This document shows positions 9,447 through 18,844 of a DNA stretch of 64,000 bases, one piece after another. The stretch is from the NCBI RefSeq assembly GCF_024282095.1, contig NZ_JAMWZS010000007.1:17093-81092 (forward strand), written 5' to 3'. The notes under the pieces are model-generated. The model ran no database searches and was not told where the DNA came from. It saw only the letters and a list, made by a program, of their open reading frames with translations. Within the stretch, counting starts at the first letter, position 1, and every line of letters begins with the position of its first letter. Source of the stretch: Nitrosomonas sp. GTDB taxonomy: Bacteria; Pseudomonadota; Gammaproteobacteria; Burkholderiales; Nitrosomonadaceae. A program made the translations under genes and the position numbers.

Positions 9447-9641
9447 ATGAGAACCACCATCGTATTGGATGACGAATTACTGGAAAAAGCGCAAGCCTTG
9501 ACTCATGTACAGGAAAAATCCGCTTTGGTTAAAGAAGCCTTGAAAGCCCTGATCGAGCGGGAAAGTGCTAAGAGATTGGCGAGTCTGGGCGGCACTGAAC
9601 CGCAATTGGAAACCATTCCCCGCCGGCAAATTAACGAATAA
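9447..9641 (+). CDS. vapB: VapB-type antitoxin
   Basis: This 64-residue protein starts MRTTIVLDDELLEKAQALT, the ribbon-helix-helix DNA-binding fold of the small VapB family, followed by a helix VKEALKALIERE and a short toxin-wrapping tail (TIPRRQINE). It should neutralise the adjacent PIN toxin and repress the operon. The gap to vapC is 8 bases. A GGAGATAAATC ribosome binding site precedes the ATG. The pair follows a tRNA gene and precedes an adhesin relic, a context typical of laterally acquired DNA. Confidence 0.88.
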   Translation: MRTTIVLDDELLEKAQALTHVQEKSALVKEALKALIERESAKRLASLGGTEPQLETIPRRQINE

Positions 9642-9649
9642 CTGTCGGA

Positions 9650-10024
9650 ATGATTCTGGTCGATACCTCGGTCTGGATTAACCATCTGCGCAACAGCGAT
9701 CCACATTTAGTCCGCCTGCTGACTGATAACAGCGTATTAGGTCATCCTTTTGTTCGTGGCGAACTGGCGTTGGGCAATCTGCGCCAGCGTGAAGAGATTC
9801 TAGCCGCACTGGATCACCTGCCCCAAGTCTCCATTGCTTTTACCGATGAAGTGAATTATTTCATTGAAAAACATGCTTTATATGGCTTGGGCATCGGACT
9901 GATCGACGCGCATCTGTTAGCTTCAACACAGTTATCCGGCAATACCAAGCTTTGGACACAGGATAAGCGGCTGCTGGCAGCCGCATTACGCCTTAATTTG
10001 GCAGCATCGGTTCACAATGACTAA
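9650..10024 (+). CDS. vapC: VapC-type PIN-domain toxin ribonuclease
   Basis: This is a 124-residue PIN-domain protein. The first acidic residue lies in ILVDTSVWINHLR, a second in GELALG (Glu), and the third in GLGIGLIDAHLLAS, the pattern of Mg-dependent VapC endoribonucleases. WTQDKRLLAAALRL is the typical C-terminal segment. VapC toxins cut tRNA or rRNA when free of VapB. All acidic positions seem intact, so the module is probably functional. Target specificity cannot be read from sequence. Confidence 0.9.
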   Translation: MILVDTSVWINHLRNSDPHLVRLLTDNSVLGHPFVRGELALGNLRQREEILAALDHLPQVSIAFTDEVNYFIEKHALYGLGIGLIDAHLLASTQLSGNTKLWTQDKRLLAAALRLNLAASVHND

Positions 10025-10068
10025 ACTTCGAAGGATAAACAACCCCGTGGCAAGACCACGGAGAATCG

Positions 10069-10203
10069 CAAGTTGATGGCATCGAAACCATCGATTTTAC
10101 GGGTAGTGGAAACAGTACACTGAGTGCAAACCTGTTGGATTTACTTAAATTGTCTGATACCAGCAATACTTTAAAAATAGACGGCAAAAACCAGCAGCGG
10201 TAA
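10069..10203 (+). pseudogene. Fragment of a large repeat adhesin/RTX-type protein
   Basis: An open frame without a start encodes VDGIETIDFTGSGNSTL, then SANLLDLLKLSDTSNTLKIDG, and stops at TAA 10201-10203. The pattern of xxVExIDxTGxGNNTL followed by LxDLLxLSxTxNTLxIxG is that of the conserved block near the C-terminus of giant calcium-dependent, type I-secreted adhesins of Proteobacteria. Only about 44 codons survive and nothing before or after continues the match. It is therefore read as a relic of a deleted adhesin gene. Confidence 0.6.
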
Positions 10204-10428
10204 GCTAGGGGGAGTCGGCAAACCTCAGCAATTAATACGGGAAAGATGTGGGATTCCTATTGTCATCCCAATCTACCTTGCTAGATCCACAAATAAATAA
10301 GATGCATCAATCACTAACAAATAGCCCCCCGTTTTTCGCATCAGACACGAGACAAATTCAGCTTGAATCATTTGGAAGAATATTCGCCTTTTTAGGAGCC
10401 CCAGAACAACGCGCATTTGTCATTCCGA

Positions 10429-10488
10429 ACGTAATAGGAATCTTGTGGAATTAACATTATAGATTTCTCGCTATGCTCGAAATGACAG
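10429..10488. repeat. 60-bp palindromic intergenic repeat (TGTCATTCCGAA type)
   Basis: The ends TGTCATTCCG and CGAAATGACA are inverted repeats with one mismatch. The interior contains GGAATCTTG and AGATTTCTCGCTATGCTCG. This form closely resembles a repeat I have seen scattered between genes in many unrelated bacteria, with ends TGTCATTCCGAAC and CGAAATGACA. Only one copy is in the window, so repetitiveness is inferred. Confidence 0.55.
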
Positions 10489-10517
10489 TTATTCAGAAAC
10501 TCTGTAAGAGAATACTA

Positions 10518-11405
10518 TTACGTCAACAACCGCAACGCTTCCTGATACTTTGCCATCGTCTGTTGCAAGATTTGATCGGGTAACTCAGGCGCTGGGGCTT
10601 TTTTGTTCCAATCCTGTTTTTCCAACCAATCGCGCACGAATTGTTTATCGAAGCTGGGCGGGTTTTGTCCGGCCTGGTATTGATCGGCGGGCCAGAAACG
10701 GGATGAATCCGGTGTCAACACTTCATCGATCAGATAAAGTTGGCCTGCGTCATCCAAACCGAATTCAAATTTGGTATCCGCGATGATAATACCGCGTTGC
10801 GCTGCGTAATCCGCCGCTTCGGTGTATAGCTGGATGGCTTTTTCACTGACTTTTGCAGTCAGTGCTTTCCCGAGTTGTTTTTCCACTTCCGCCAGAGAAA
10901 TATTCTCATCATGCGCACCCGCGGCGGCTTTGGTTGACGGTGTAAAAATGGCTCCACACGGCAGTTTCTCAGCCAGTTTCAATCCAGCAGGGAGTTGAAT
11001 GCCGCAAATGGCGCCGGTTTGTTGATAATCCTTCCACCCCGACCCAACCACGTAGCCGCGCACAATCACTTCAATCGGCAATGGCTTTAAGCGCCTGATG
11101 ACAAATGCGCGATCACGCACTTGTTCGCGTTCGTTCTCCGCAACCACGGACTCCGGTGCAATGCCGGTCAGATGATTGGGCATGACATGTGCCAGTTTCT
11201 TGAACCAGAAATCGGACAACGCTGTCAGCAGCTTCCCCTTCCCTGGTACGGCGGTCGGTAGAATCACATCAAATGCCGATAAGCGATCGGTTTGCACGAT
11301 CAACAGCTTATCGGCACCGACGGCGTAGATATCCCTTACCTTGCCGCGATGCAACAATGGCAGGCTTTTTATATTGGTTTCGAATAAAGCGGATGAATGC
11401 GTCAT
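10518..11405 (-). CDS. purC: Phosphoribosylaminoimidazole-succinocarboxamide synthase
   Basis: PurC joins CAIR with aspartate using ATP in purine synthesis. The 295-residue length fits the longer bacterial/yeast-like form. Motifs include [12 protein letters not shown] at the start, [14 protein letters not shown], the substrate-binding [25 protein letters not shown] and [14 protein letters not shown]. It is the last gene of a purE-purK-purC run on the minus strand, 10 bases after purK, so it is probably co-transcribed. Confidence 0.97.
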   Translation of the reverse strand: MTHSSALFETNIKSLPLLHRGKVRDIYAVGADKLLIVQTDRLSAFDVILPTAVPGKGKLLTALSDFWFKKLAHVMPNHLTGIAPESVVAENEREQVRDRAFVIRRLKPLPIEVIVRGYVVGSGWKDYQQTGAICGIQLPAGLKLAEKLPCGAIFTPSTKAAAGAHDENISLAEVEKQLGKALTAKVSEKAIQLYTEAADYAAQRGIIIADTKFEFGLDDAGQLYLIDEVLTPDSSRFWPADQYQAGQNPPSFDKQFVRDWLEKQDWNKKAPAPELPDQILQQTMAKYQEALRLLT

Positions 11406-11415
11406 TGGTTTCGGA

Positions 11416-12555
11416 TTAAATTTTGTTCAAGGTGTTTTTAATGTGGATCGCTTCTTGTAATGCCGTGTCAATGTCAATGTCAGTGTTCAATACCGTGAAA
11501 TGCCCCATTTTACGGCCTGGGCGTGCTGCGGTTTTGCCGTATAAATGTAATTTGGTCGATGTATGTTGCAAAACCAGGCTCCAGTCGGGTTCGCCGCTTT
11601 GCCACAAGTCACCTAACAAATTGACCATCACGGCAGCGCTATGCTGTGTGGTTTCTCCCAATGGCATGCCGCACAGTGTGCGCACTTGCTGTTCAAACTG
11701 TGACGTGATGCAGGCATTGATGGAATAATGTCCGCTGTTATGCGGACGCGGCGCGATTTCATTGATCAACAGCTCATCATCCTGCAACACAAAAAACTCC
11801 ACGCACAGCACGCCCTGATAACTTAGATTTTTAACAATCTGACAGGCAATGTTTTGCGCTTGCTGCGCTAATTGCTGCGAAATTCTTGCCGGCACGATAC
11901 TGATATCGAGAATGCCGTTGACATGCTGGTTCTCAGAAACCGGGAAAGTTTTTAACTCTCCATCGGTGCCGCGCGCCACCACAACAGATATCTCATTTCT
12001 GAGCGGCATGAATTTTTCCAGTACGCAAACCGGGTGATTCAATTGCGCATAGGCGGCCAGTAACGCTGCTTCATCAGCAACGGCTTTCTGTCCCTTGCCA
12101 TCGTAACCAAACTGGCTCACTTTCAGGATGCCGGGAAGCAAGTCCGCGACATCTTGCGTCGCAATGTCATCCTGTTGTTGAATGACCGCGAATGGTGCGA
12201 CGGCAAAACCATTGATACCCAAAAATTGTTTTTCTGCAATCCTGTTCTGTGCAATGGAAACACTGTATGCATCCGGGCTGACGACACAAGATTTAGCGAG
12301 CGTTCGTAGTGATTTCGCCGGAATATTTTCAAATTCGGTGGTAATGGCGGCACATTGGCTGCTGAGTTTTTCCAGCGCTGCTTGATCCGCATAATCTGCA
12401 CAGATGAAATCATCAGCAACCCGCCCGGCAGGACTATCACTGGCGGGATCCAATACCGTCACCCGGTATCCCATTTGCTGAGCCGCCATCACAAACATGC
12501 GTCCAAGCTGCCCGCCTCCAAGGACACCGAGCATGGCTCCAGGCATGATGCGCAT
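11416..12555 (-). CDS. purK: 5-(carboxyamino)imidazole ribonucleotide synthase (ATP-grasp)
   Basis: PurK uses ATP and bicarbonate to make N5-CAIR from AIR. The N-terminal motif [21 protein letters not shown] is characteristic, and the ATP-grasp core shows [33 protein letters not shown] and [18 protein letters not shown]. Length is 379 residues, as expected. The ATG overlaps the purE stop codon by one base, indicating translational coupling with the mutase that consumes its product. Confidence 0.97.
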   Translation of the reverse strand: MRIMPGAMLGVLGGGQLGRMFVMAAQQMGYRVTVLDPASDSPAGRVADDFICADYADQAALEKLSSQCAAITTEFENIPAKSLRTLAKSCVVSPDAYSVSIAQNRIAEKQFLGINGFAVAPFAVIQQQDDIATQDVADLLPGILKVSQFGYDGKGQKAVADEAALLAAYAQLNHPVCVLEKFMPLRNEISVVVARGTDGELKTFPVSENQHVNGILDISIVPARISQQLAQQAQNIACQIVKNLSYQGVLCVEFFVLQDDELLINEIAPRPHNSGHYSINACITSQFEQQVRTLCGMPLGETTQHSAAVMVNLLGDLWQSGEPDWSLVLQHTSTKLHLYGKTAARPGRKMGHFTVLNTDIDIDTALQEAIHIKNTLNKI

Positions 12556-13043
12556 TATTGCGGCAACTCGGAAGCCAGCACCGCTTCGGTCTGCTTCTGC
12601 CGGTATTCGTTCAGTTGCACGCTCAATTCGCTATTATTTACCGCCAATAGTTCAACCGCAAATAACCCCGCATTGGCAGCACCCGCTTCCCCAATGGCAA
12701 ACGTCGCGACAGGCACGCCTTTAGGCATCTGAACAATCGACAGCAGTGAATCAAGTCCTTGTAAGTGCTTGGAATTCACCGGAACGCCCAAAACCGGTAG
12801 CGTAGTTTTTGCAGCAATCATGCCGGGCAGATGCGCAGCCCCTCCCGCCCCTGCAATAATGCATTTGATGCCGCGCGCCTTGGCTCCTTCGGCAAATTGA
12901 AACATCAAATCCGGCGTACGGTGCGCCGAAACCACTTTGGCTTCATAAGCGACATGAAATTCATCCAATATCGCAACCGCATGTTGCATCACATCCCAGT
13001 CGCTTTTACTACCCATCACTACGCTAATCAATGGTTTAATCAT
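12555..13043 (-). CDS. purE: N5-carboxyaminoimidazole ribonucleotide mutase
   Basis: This 162-residue class I PurE converts N5-CAIR to CAIR. Motifs are [15 protein letters not shown] for phosphate binding, VVSAHRTPD with the catalytic His, and [27 protein letters not shown]. It is the first gene of purEKC and overlaps purK by one base. The 235 bases between it and exbD form a divergent promoter region. Confidence 0.97.
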   Translation of the reverse strand: MIKPLISVVMGSKSDWDVMQHAVAILDEFHVAYEAKVVSAHRTPDLMFQFAEGAKARGIKCIIAGAGGAAHLPGMIAAKTTLPVLGVPVNSKHLQGLDSLLSIVQMPKGVPVATFAIGEAGAANAGLFAVELLAVNNSELSVQLNEYRQKQTEAVLASELPQ

Positions 13044-13278
13044 TTAACTTCAGTCTGCTATAAGTTTGAGAATCACGATGAACAGAATCTTGCACAATCA
13101 AGCTACAAAAACACGACTGGCTATTTTATAAGTCTGTGCAATAATCGTGTGATTTATTTTGATAGCTTCGATAAAAATGCAATTGGTATTATACTAGCCG
13201 CACTCAGTATCATCCTGTTGAATGGCCTATATTTCAGCGTAATCAGTTTTTATTAAATTATCTACAAAAACGGTTTTT

Positions 13279-13710
13279 ATGAATTTTCAGCGCGGAAAAC
13301 AAAACGACGAGCCAGAAATCAACCTGGTTCCGATGATTGATGTGTTATTGGTGATACTCATTTTCTTGATCGTTACCACCACGTATTCAAAATTTGCCGA
13401 ACTCGAAATCAACTTGCCGCAAGCCAGTGCGGAAGAAGTCGACAAAAATGTCGAAAAACCCAATAGTATCGATATCACTGTCAATGCTGCGGGTGACTAT
13501 ACGATCAACCGGATACCCGTTAAATTTTCCAGTATAGAAAGCCTGCGCAATGCATTACAATCTGCAGCCCAGAATCTATCGGATCCATTTATCATTATCA
13601 ATGCGGATGCAAAAGCTACCCATCAATCTGTCATCACTATTATGGAAGCTGCTCGTTTGGCGGGATACAATAAAATCACCTTTACCACTGAAACAAACAG
13701 TGCCCAATAA
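13279..13710 (+). CDS. exbD: ExbD/TolR-family biopolymer transport protein
   Basis: This 143-residue protein has a short cytoplasmic N-terminus, then one transmembrane helix in NLVPMIDVLLVILIFLIVTT that contains the essential proton-path Asp of MID. A periplasmic ExbD/TolR domain follows (about 60-140, ending VITIMEAARLAGYNKITFTTE). ExbD normally works with ExbB and TonB to power outer-membrane transport. No exbB or tonB flanks it here, which is unusual, so its partner must be encoded elsewhere. TolR is a possible alternative, but no tol genes are nearby. Confidence 0.88.
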   Translation: MNFQRGKQNDEPEINLVPMIDVLLVILIFLIVTTTYSKFAELEINLPQASAEEVDKNVEKPNSIDITVNAAGDYTINRIPVKFSSIESLRNALQSAAQNLSDPFIIINADAKATHQSVITIMEAARLAGYNKITFTTETNSAQ

Positions 13711-13794
13711 CCAGTCAAATCAAATACAATTTATCAACATAACATGACATCACTCATTCGTCGTATCAGCAATGTATTCTTTAAGGAGAAAATA

Positions 13795-14436
13795 ATGTCT
13801 AGCAGCAATCTTGAAAACTTTTCTAAAAGTGCTCAATCGGGCTCACAATATATACTGGCACCGCTGCCGTATGCGAATAACGCGCTGGAACCCGTGATAT
13901 CAGCCAACACACTCAGCTTTCACTATGGCAAGCACCACAAAACTTATGTGGATAATTTAAATAACCTGGTAGCCAATACCGATCTGGCAGGTCAATCACT
14001 GGAACAAATTATCAAGGCAACCGCCGGACAAGCTGACAAAGCCGCCATTTTCAACAATGCTGCGCAAGTATGGAACCACATGTTTTATTGGCATAGCTTG
14101 AAACCGAACGGCGGCGGCGAACCACCCGCAGCACTGAAGCAAAAAATTGAAGCCTCGTTTGGCAGTATCGATGCGTGCAAAAAGGAATTTGCCCAAGCAG
14201 CCATGACGCAATTCGGCAGCGGCTGGGCATGGCTGGCGCTGGATGGAGACAAGATCGTTGTCGCTAAAACAGGCAATGCCGATTCTCCAATCACCAAAAA
14301 TATCCGGCCATTATTGACCATCGACGTATGGGAACACGCCTATTATCTGGATTACCAAAATCGCCGCGCAGACTATGTGAATACGATATTGGATAAACTG
14401 ATCAATTGGGATTTTGCCGCAGCTAATCTCGGATAA
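13795..14436 (+). CDS. sodB: Iron superoxide dismutase
   Basis: The ATG at 13795 is chosen because AAGGAG lies 6 bases before it; the frame extends 17 codons upstream without support. The 213-residue protein has the metal ligands of Fe/Mn-SODs: His in [15 protein letters not shown], His in [14 protein letters not shown], and Asp and His in [16 protein letters not shown]. The [10 protein letters not shown] segment and the Gln-bearing [11 protein letters not shown] region favour the iron form. It dismutates cytoplasmic superoxide. The first 20 residues (polar, Ser-rich) extend beyond the usual start, but no signal peptide is evident. Confidence 0.93.
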   Translation: MSSSNLENFSKSAQSGSQYILAPLPYANNALEPVISANTLSFHYGKHHKTYVDNLNNLVANTDLAGQSLEQIIKATAGQADKAAIFNNAAQVWNHMFYWHSLKPNGGGEPPAALKQKIEASFGSIDACKKEFAQAAMTQFGSGWAWLALDGDKIVVAKTGNADSPITKNIRPLLTIDVWEHAYYLDYQNRRADYVNTILDKLINWDFAAANLG

Positions 14437-14447
14437 TCTCCTGATTT

Positions 14448-15092
14448 ATGACTGATATCACCATCGCCCTGTCAAAAGGGCGAATTTTTGAAGACACAGC
14501 ACCGCTGTTAAAGGCAGCGGGAATTGTCGCGCTGGACGACCCGGAATCGTCGCGCAAATTAATTCTCGCCACCAATCGCGCCAATGTGCGTTTGATCATT
14601 GTGCGTGCCTCGGATGTACCGACGTATGTGCAATATGGCGCAGCGGATCTTGGTATCGCCGGAAAAGATGTGTTACATGAGCATGGCGGTGCCGGTCTTT
14701 ATCAACCGCTGGATCTGAACATTGCGCGTTGCCGGATGATGGTGGCCGTACCTGAAGGCTTTGATTATGACTCTGCCGTGCGTCAAGGTGCGCGGTTACG
14801 TATCGCGACCAAATATGTGCAGACCGCTCGCGAACACTTTGCCGACAAAGGCGTCCATGTCGATCTGATTAAATTGTACGGATCAATGGAATTGGCGCCA
14901 TTAGTGGGTTTAGCTGATGCGATCGTTGATCTGGTATCGAGCGGCAATACATTAAAAGCCAATCATCTTAAAGCGGTGGAAGAAATCATGCCGATCTCGG
15001 CAAGATTGATTATTAACCAGGCCGCATTGAAGCTTAAGAGAGAAATCATTCAACCGGTGTTGGATGCGTTTTCTGATGCTATCAAACAATAG
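14448..15092 (+). CDS. hisG: ATP phosphoribosyltransferase, short form
   Basis: HisG catalyses the first step of histidine synthesis, joining ATP and PRPP. At 214 residues it is the short form that lacks the regulatory domain and needs HisZ, which is not in this window. Motifs: [18 protein letters not shown] at the start, [17 protein letters not shown], and the PRPP loop region [21 protein letters not shown]. It starts 11 bases after sodB and is followed by hisD, so hisGD form an operon. Confidence 0.96.
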   Translation: MTDITIALSKGRIFEDTAPLLKAAGIVALDDPESSRKLILATNRANVRLIIVRASDVPTYVQYGAADLGIAGKDVLHEHGGAGLYQPLDLNIARCRMMVAVPEGFDYDSAVRQGARLRIATKYVQTAREHFADKGVHVDLIKLYGSMELAPLVGLADAIVDLVSSGNTLKANHLKAVEEIMPISARLIINQAALKLKREIIQPVLDAFSDAIKQ

Positions 15093-15130
15093 GTTGCCAG
15101 TGTCGCTTCAGCAGGAATTCACTTCACACC

Positions 15131-16432
15131 ATGATCCCGATAAAACGATTTAATTCAACCGACTCTGATTTTAATGCAAATCTTGACAAGCTATTGGCTT
15201 TTGAAAATGCACAAGACGATGCGATCGATTCGACAGTAGCCAAAATTCTTGCCGATATCCGTACCCGCAAGGATGCTGCGTTAATCGAATATACCAACCG
15301 CTTTGACAAACTTTCCGCAGCATCCGCCAAAGATCTCGAGCTCACACAAGACCATTTGCAGCGATCCTTGGCAGCTTTACCGTCGCCCCAGCGGATTGCA
15401 CTGGAACAAGCCGCTGAACGAGTCCGCAGCTATCACGAAAAACAACAGCTCAGTTCATGGCAATACACAGATTCAGACGATACCCTACTCGGCCAGAAAG
15501 TCACACCGTTGGATCGTGTGGGCTTATATGTACCGGGCGGCAAAGCCTCCTATCCTTCCTCTGTGTTGATGAACGCCATTCCCGCCAAAGTAGCGGGGGT
15601 AAAAGAATTGATCATGGTTGTTCCCACACCGAATGGGGAAAGAAGCGACATGGTTCTGGCAGCCGCGGCAATCAGCAAGGTTGATCGGGTTTTTACGATC
15701 GGCGGCGCGCAGGCCGTCGGTGCATTGGCGTATGGCACTGAAACAATACCGCAAGTTGACAAGATTGTTGGCCCCGGGAACGCCTACGTCGCCGCCGCCA
15801 AGCGCCGGGTATTCGGCATCGTCGGCATCGATATGGTTGCCGGCCCTTCTGAAATTCTCGTGATTTGTGACGGCAAAACCAACCCTGACTGGATTGCCAT
15901 GGATCTGTTCTCTCAGGCGGAACACGATGAACTAGCCCAATCCATTTTGTTATCACCCGACGCAGCATTCCTCGATCAGGTGATGCAAAGCATTAATCGT
16001 CTGCTGGACGAAATGCCGCGCAAAGATGTCATTCGCGCTTCGCTGGAAAATCGCGGCGCTTTGATTCAGGTACAAAACCTGGATGAGGCCTGCGCAATCG
16101 CCAACAAAATTGCACCCGAACATCTGGAATTATCGGTTGATCAACCGGAACACTGGGTCGATAAAATCAGACATGCCGGCGCTATTTTTCTCGGCCGCTA
16201 TGCGTGTGAAGCGCTGGGTGATTATTGCGCCGGTCCCAACCATGTCCTACCCACATCTCGCACAGCGCGATTCTCCTCTCCTTTGGGTGTTTATGATTTT
16301 CAGAAGCGCAGCAGTCTCATTCAGGTTTCTCAGCAAGGTGCTGCAAAACTTGGGAAAATTGCCTCTGTTCTGGCCTATGGAGAAGGATTGCAGGCGCATG
16401 CCCTATCAGCAGAATATCGTTATAAAGATTGA
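15131..16432 (+). CDS. hisD: Histidinol dehydrogenase
   Basis: HisD oxidises L-histidinol to histidine with two NAD+ and a zinc ion. The 433-residue length is standard. Conserved stretches are [56 protein letters not shown] (zinc and catalytic residues), and [21 protein letters not shown]. The remaining his genes are not in view, so the pathway is split across the chromosome, as is common in Betaproteobacteria. Confidence 0.97.
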   Translation: MIPIKRFNSTDSDFNANLDKLLAFENAQDDAIDSTVAKILADIRTRKDAALIEYTNRFDKLSAASAKDLELTQDHLQRSLAALPSPQRIALEQAAERVRSYHEKQQLSSWQYTDSDDTLLGQKVTPLDRVGLYVPGGKASYPSSVLMNAIPAKVAGVKELIMVVPTPNGERSDMVLAAAAISKVDRVFTIGGAQAVGALAYGTETIPQVDKIVGPGNAYVAAAKRRVFGIVGIDMVAGPSEILVICDGKTNPDWIAMDLFSQAEHDELAQSILLSPDAAFLDQVMQSINRLLDEMPRKDVIRASLENRGALIQVQNLDEACAIANKIAPEHLELSVDQPEHWVDKIRHAGAIFLGRYACEALGDYCAGPNHVLPTSRTARFSSPLGVYDFQKRSSLIQVSQQGAAKLGKIASVLAYGEGLQAHALSAEYRYKD

Positions 16433-16485
16433 TAAGGTCCTGAATCATTAATGCGATAATTTATCGATGACTGCGGGATTGAATC

Positions 16486-17310
16486 ATGACGATTATTACC
16501 TCACGTGATCACCCCCTCATTAAGCAACTGATTAAGTTGGAAGGGTCATTACAATATCGTAAGAAAACAGGGTTAACACTGCTGGATGGCATACATCTCG
16601 TTCAGATTTACAGTTCAGTGCTGGGCACACCTAAAAGTTTGATTGTCAGTCAGGCCTACTTTGAAGCTTCCGAAAATAAACGCTTTCTCAATATACTGTT
16701 TGGCAATACGCTGCCTAAAATAATCGTCGCCAGCAATGGACTATTTCGTGCCATATCCCCTGTCAAAACACCGACAGGCATTCTCGCGCTTATTGCAACG
16801 CCGGAATTGCAGAACGAATCCGACAATGGCAAAGAAACCTCGAGTGTCTTGTTGGAAACAATCCAGGATCCTGGAAATCTCGGCTCTATTTTACGTTCGG
16901 CTGCCGCGGCGAATATCAAAAATATCTATTTATCAAAACAATGTACCGACGCTTGGTCGCCCAAGACACTACGTGCTGCCATGGGGGCACATTTTTTCTT
17001 GCATATCCATGAAAACTGCGATTTACAACAGATTGCACAACAGTTTCCCGGAACGGTCATTGCCACATCCATCCAGGCCAGTAAAAATCTGTTTGAAATT
17101 TCACTGGTGGGGCCGGTAGCATTTGTATTCGGAAACGAAGGAACAGGACTATCTAAAGAAATAATACAAGCAGCTGACGAGAATATCTCCATTCCCATGC
17201 CCGGCAAAACCGAATCATTGAATGCCGCCGCCGCCGCCGCTATTTGTTTTTTTGAAAAAGTACGCCAGGATAGAGTGTCAGCAATGCATCCCGGTATTGG
17301 AACTAAATAA
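16486..17310 (+). CDS. TrmH/SpoU-family RNA 2'-O-methyltransferase
   Basis: This 274-residue protein has an N-terminal RNA-binding-like domain (about 1-100, beginning IITSRDHPLIKQLIKLEG) and a C-terminal SPOUT knot. The SPOUT motifs are LLETIQDPGNLGSILRSAAA, VAFVFGNEGTGLSKE and SIPMPGKTESLNAAAAAAI, which build the S-adenosylmethionine site. The N-terminal layout suits a 23S rRNA methyltransferase of the RlmB/TsnR type rather than TrmL. The exact target nucleoside cannot be told. Confidence 0.9.
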   Translation: MTIITSRDHPLIKQLIKLEGSLQYRKKTGLTLLDGIHLVQIYSSVLGTPKSLIVSQAYFEASENKRFLNILFGNTLPKIIVASNGLFRAISPVKTPTGILALIATPELQNESDNGKETSSVLLETIQDPGNLGSILRSAAAANIKNIYLSKQCTDAWSPKTLRAAMGAHFFLHIHENCDLQQIAQQFPGTVIATSIQASKNLFEISLVGPVAFVFGNEGTGLSKEIIQAADENISIPMPGKTESLNAAAAAAICFFEKVRQDRVSAMHPGIGTK

Positions 17311-17360
17311 TATAGCGGTGTATCATACTGCACCGAACAACACAGTATCTTTGGAGTACC

Positions 17361-17708
17361 ATGAAAATTTCGTTTTTATCTTTGATCATCCTGCTTGGAT
17401 GCTTGCTATTCAATTCCACCAATGTCATGGCGCTGCACCATGAACCACAGAATGCACAAGAGTCCGGTGGAAAAATGCCCAACAATGAAGGAAAAGTCAT
17501 CGACATTATTGACACCACCGGTTATACCTATATGGAATTAGAAAACGGTGGCAATAGATTCTGGATTGCCGCCCCCACGACCAAAGTCAATAAAGGCGAT
17601 CATATCCGTTTCATTGAAAATATGGTAATGACCAACTTCACCAGCAAAACACTGAATCGCACCTTCAGCACACTGATTTTCGTCACTTCTACGGAAGTAA
17701 AAAAATAA
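17361..17708 (+). CDS. Secreted NrfJ-like protein
   Basis: This 115-residue protein has an N-terminal signal peptide (FLSLIILLGCLLFNSTNVMA) and a single small domain. The pattern GKVIDIIDTTGYTYMELENGG, then FWIAAPTTKVNKGD and SKTLNRTFSTLIFV, matches the short periplasmic proteins annotated as NrfJ-like or DNA-binding-like OB folds, seen near cytochrome maturation or nitrite reduction genes. GGAG lies 6 bases before the ATG. No such genes are nearby, so the role is unknown. The Cys in the signal region (LLGC) could instead be a lipobox, but the spacing favours Sec cleavage at MALHH. Confidence 0.72.
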   Translation: MKISFLSLIILLGCLLFNSTNVMALHHEPQNAQESGGKMPNNEGKVIDIIDTTGYTYMELENGGNRFWIAAPTTKVNKGDHIRFIENMVMTNFTSKTLNRTFSTLIFVTSTEVKK

Positions 17709-17788
17709 TTTCTGAGAAAATTAAGCCGCAAATACTGTCATTTTTATTCATGGCGTACGCGTTAATTCAGATTTAATCAAAGAATTAA

Positions 17789-17819
17789 GAAGAACAGCAA
17801 CCTGACATTGCTGTTCTTC
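17789..17819. terminator. Perfect 12-bp hairpin between convergent genes
   Basis: GAAGAACAGCAA, loop CCTGACA, TTGCTGTTCTTC form a perfect 12-bp stem. The sequence after it lacks a clean U tract on either strand, so it may be a weak or factor-assisted terminator or an mRNA 3'-end stabiliser. The rest of 17709-18009 (301 bases) contains no supportable gene. Confidence 0.65.
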
Positions 17820-18009
17820 GCGCAAGATATGCCGCTCGAAATTTGATGTCCTATCACACAAATTTGGTTGCTCACTCTCCATAATTCTCCATTTATTCTT
17901 CGTTATCTTCCAGCTAACGATAAAGCCACCGATACCATTCTTCATGGGGTTATACAGACAATAAACCCCGCCATCTGATCATCTAACCAAGCGTTTTTAT
18001 AGCTCTACG

Positions 18010-18222
18010 CTACTCCTTCTTCTGGTCACTGGCTGGTTTTTCTTTCGAGGCTGGCTTTTCTTCCTGTTCCTTTGTGACTGGATTCCGCAATGTGTATCCC
18101 TCTTCCTTCGCTTTATAGCCGCCGTAAGCCCCTGCACCTCCCGCTGCGAGCAGCCAACAACCCGATAGCACCGGAATTATAAGCAAAAGCACCCCCACAC
18201 GCAGTAATTGACTTATCTTCAT
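18010..18222 (-). CDS. Small Gly/Ala lipoprotein with a Lys/Glu-rich tail
   Basis: The start at 18222 is chosen because GGAGG lies 6 bases upstream; a longer frame adds 22 residues without support. The 70-residue protein has a lipoprotein signal (LLLIIPVLSGCWLLAAGG, Cys near 22), a GAGAYGGYKAKEEGYTLRNP motif, and a highly charged EEKPASKEKPASDQKKE tail. The AAGGAGAYGGY segment is common in small envelope lipoproteins of unknown function. It is divergent from the small orphan genes to its right. Confidence 0.75.
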   Translation of the reverse strand: MKISQLLRVGVLLLIIPVLSGCWLLAAGGAGAYGGYKAKEEGYTLRNPVTKEQEEKPASKEKPASDQKKE

Positions 18223-18438
18223 GGCAACCTCCGAAAAGTTAGTTAATTTTGCAGTAAACATCACGGCAAACGTATGACGTATCATCATTACAAATATAGT
18301 TTTTCATATCAGCCTGATCACATCAATAGGCACTCATTTTAGATCATTGGATTAATTTACAATTCAGTACAAACAAATATTATTTTAGAATCAAATTATG
18401 TATGCTACGACAGGGCAATTGCTAAAAGGAGCTGATTA

Positions 18439-18588
18439 ATGAAAGTCGAAGTCACGATTGAATTAGACACAAATCTATATAAAACCAGTATTGCAGACAT
18501 AAAAAAATTATTGGAAGAGATGATGGATCCAAAAAAATTCGATGCTTTGGAAGCAATCAGTATAAAAGATATAAAAATAGGAAAATAG
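18439..18588 (+). CDS. Putative 49-residue protein, unknown
   Basis: An ATG preceded by AAAAGGAG (7-base spacing) opens a 49-codon frame ending in TAG. The product is rich in Lys, Asp and Ile and looks alpha/beta (MKVEVTIELDTNLYKTSIAD, then IKKLLEEMM). Its coding AT-richness exceeds that of the flanking housekeeping genes. The good ribosome binding site and amphipathic pattern argue for a real gene, but no family is recognised. Confidence 0.5.
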   Translation: MKVEVTIELDTNLYKTSIADIKKLLEEMMDPKKFDALEAISIKDIKIGK

Positions 18589-18844
18589 CTTATCCCTCAA
18601 AATTTGAGATCCTATCGAAACTGAAAATCCTTCTAAAAAAACAGTCAGACTATGAAACAATGATTGTAGATTTCATGGATGATTGGTTTGAGTGGGTAAC
18701 ATGCGCGGGGATGTCTGTTGTCATGTGGCGTATCCAGCTACCGGCAATCGGAGTAATACTGCAGAAAAATGGGCGTTACGGCTGAACATTGGTGTGTTTT
18801 TTACAATATGTAATTTTTACGAAACCTTTCTAAAGGGAAAAATC

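Larger units (their letters stand above)
10025..10517. other. 493-base gene-poor stretch between vapC and purC
   Basis: No intact gene is supported here. It holds a small hairpin after vapC (CCGTGG, loop CAAGA, CCACGG at 10045-10061), an adhesin-like coding relic (10069-10203) and a 60-bp palindromic repeat (10429-10488). The 10204-10428 part shows nothing recognisable. It has the look of decayed accessory DNA. Confidence 0.6.

Noticed and set aside
12831-13256. Plus-strand open frame across purE start and the purE-exbD gap, ending in a hydrophobic stretch
   Set aside because: Most of it is antisense to purE. A GTG at 13149 would give a 35-residue hydrophobic peptide, but no ribosome binding site precedes it.
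17748-17945. 65-codon minus-strand frame
   Set aside because: It contains the perfect hairpin at 17789-17819, has no convincing ribosome binding site and shows no protein-like pattern.
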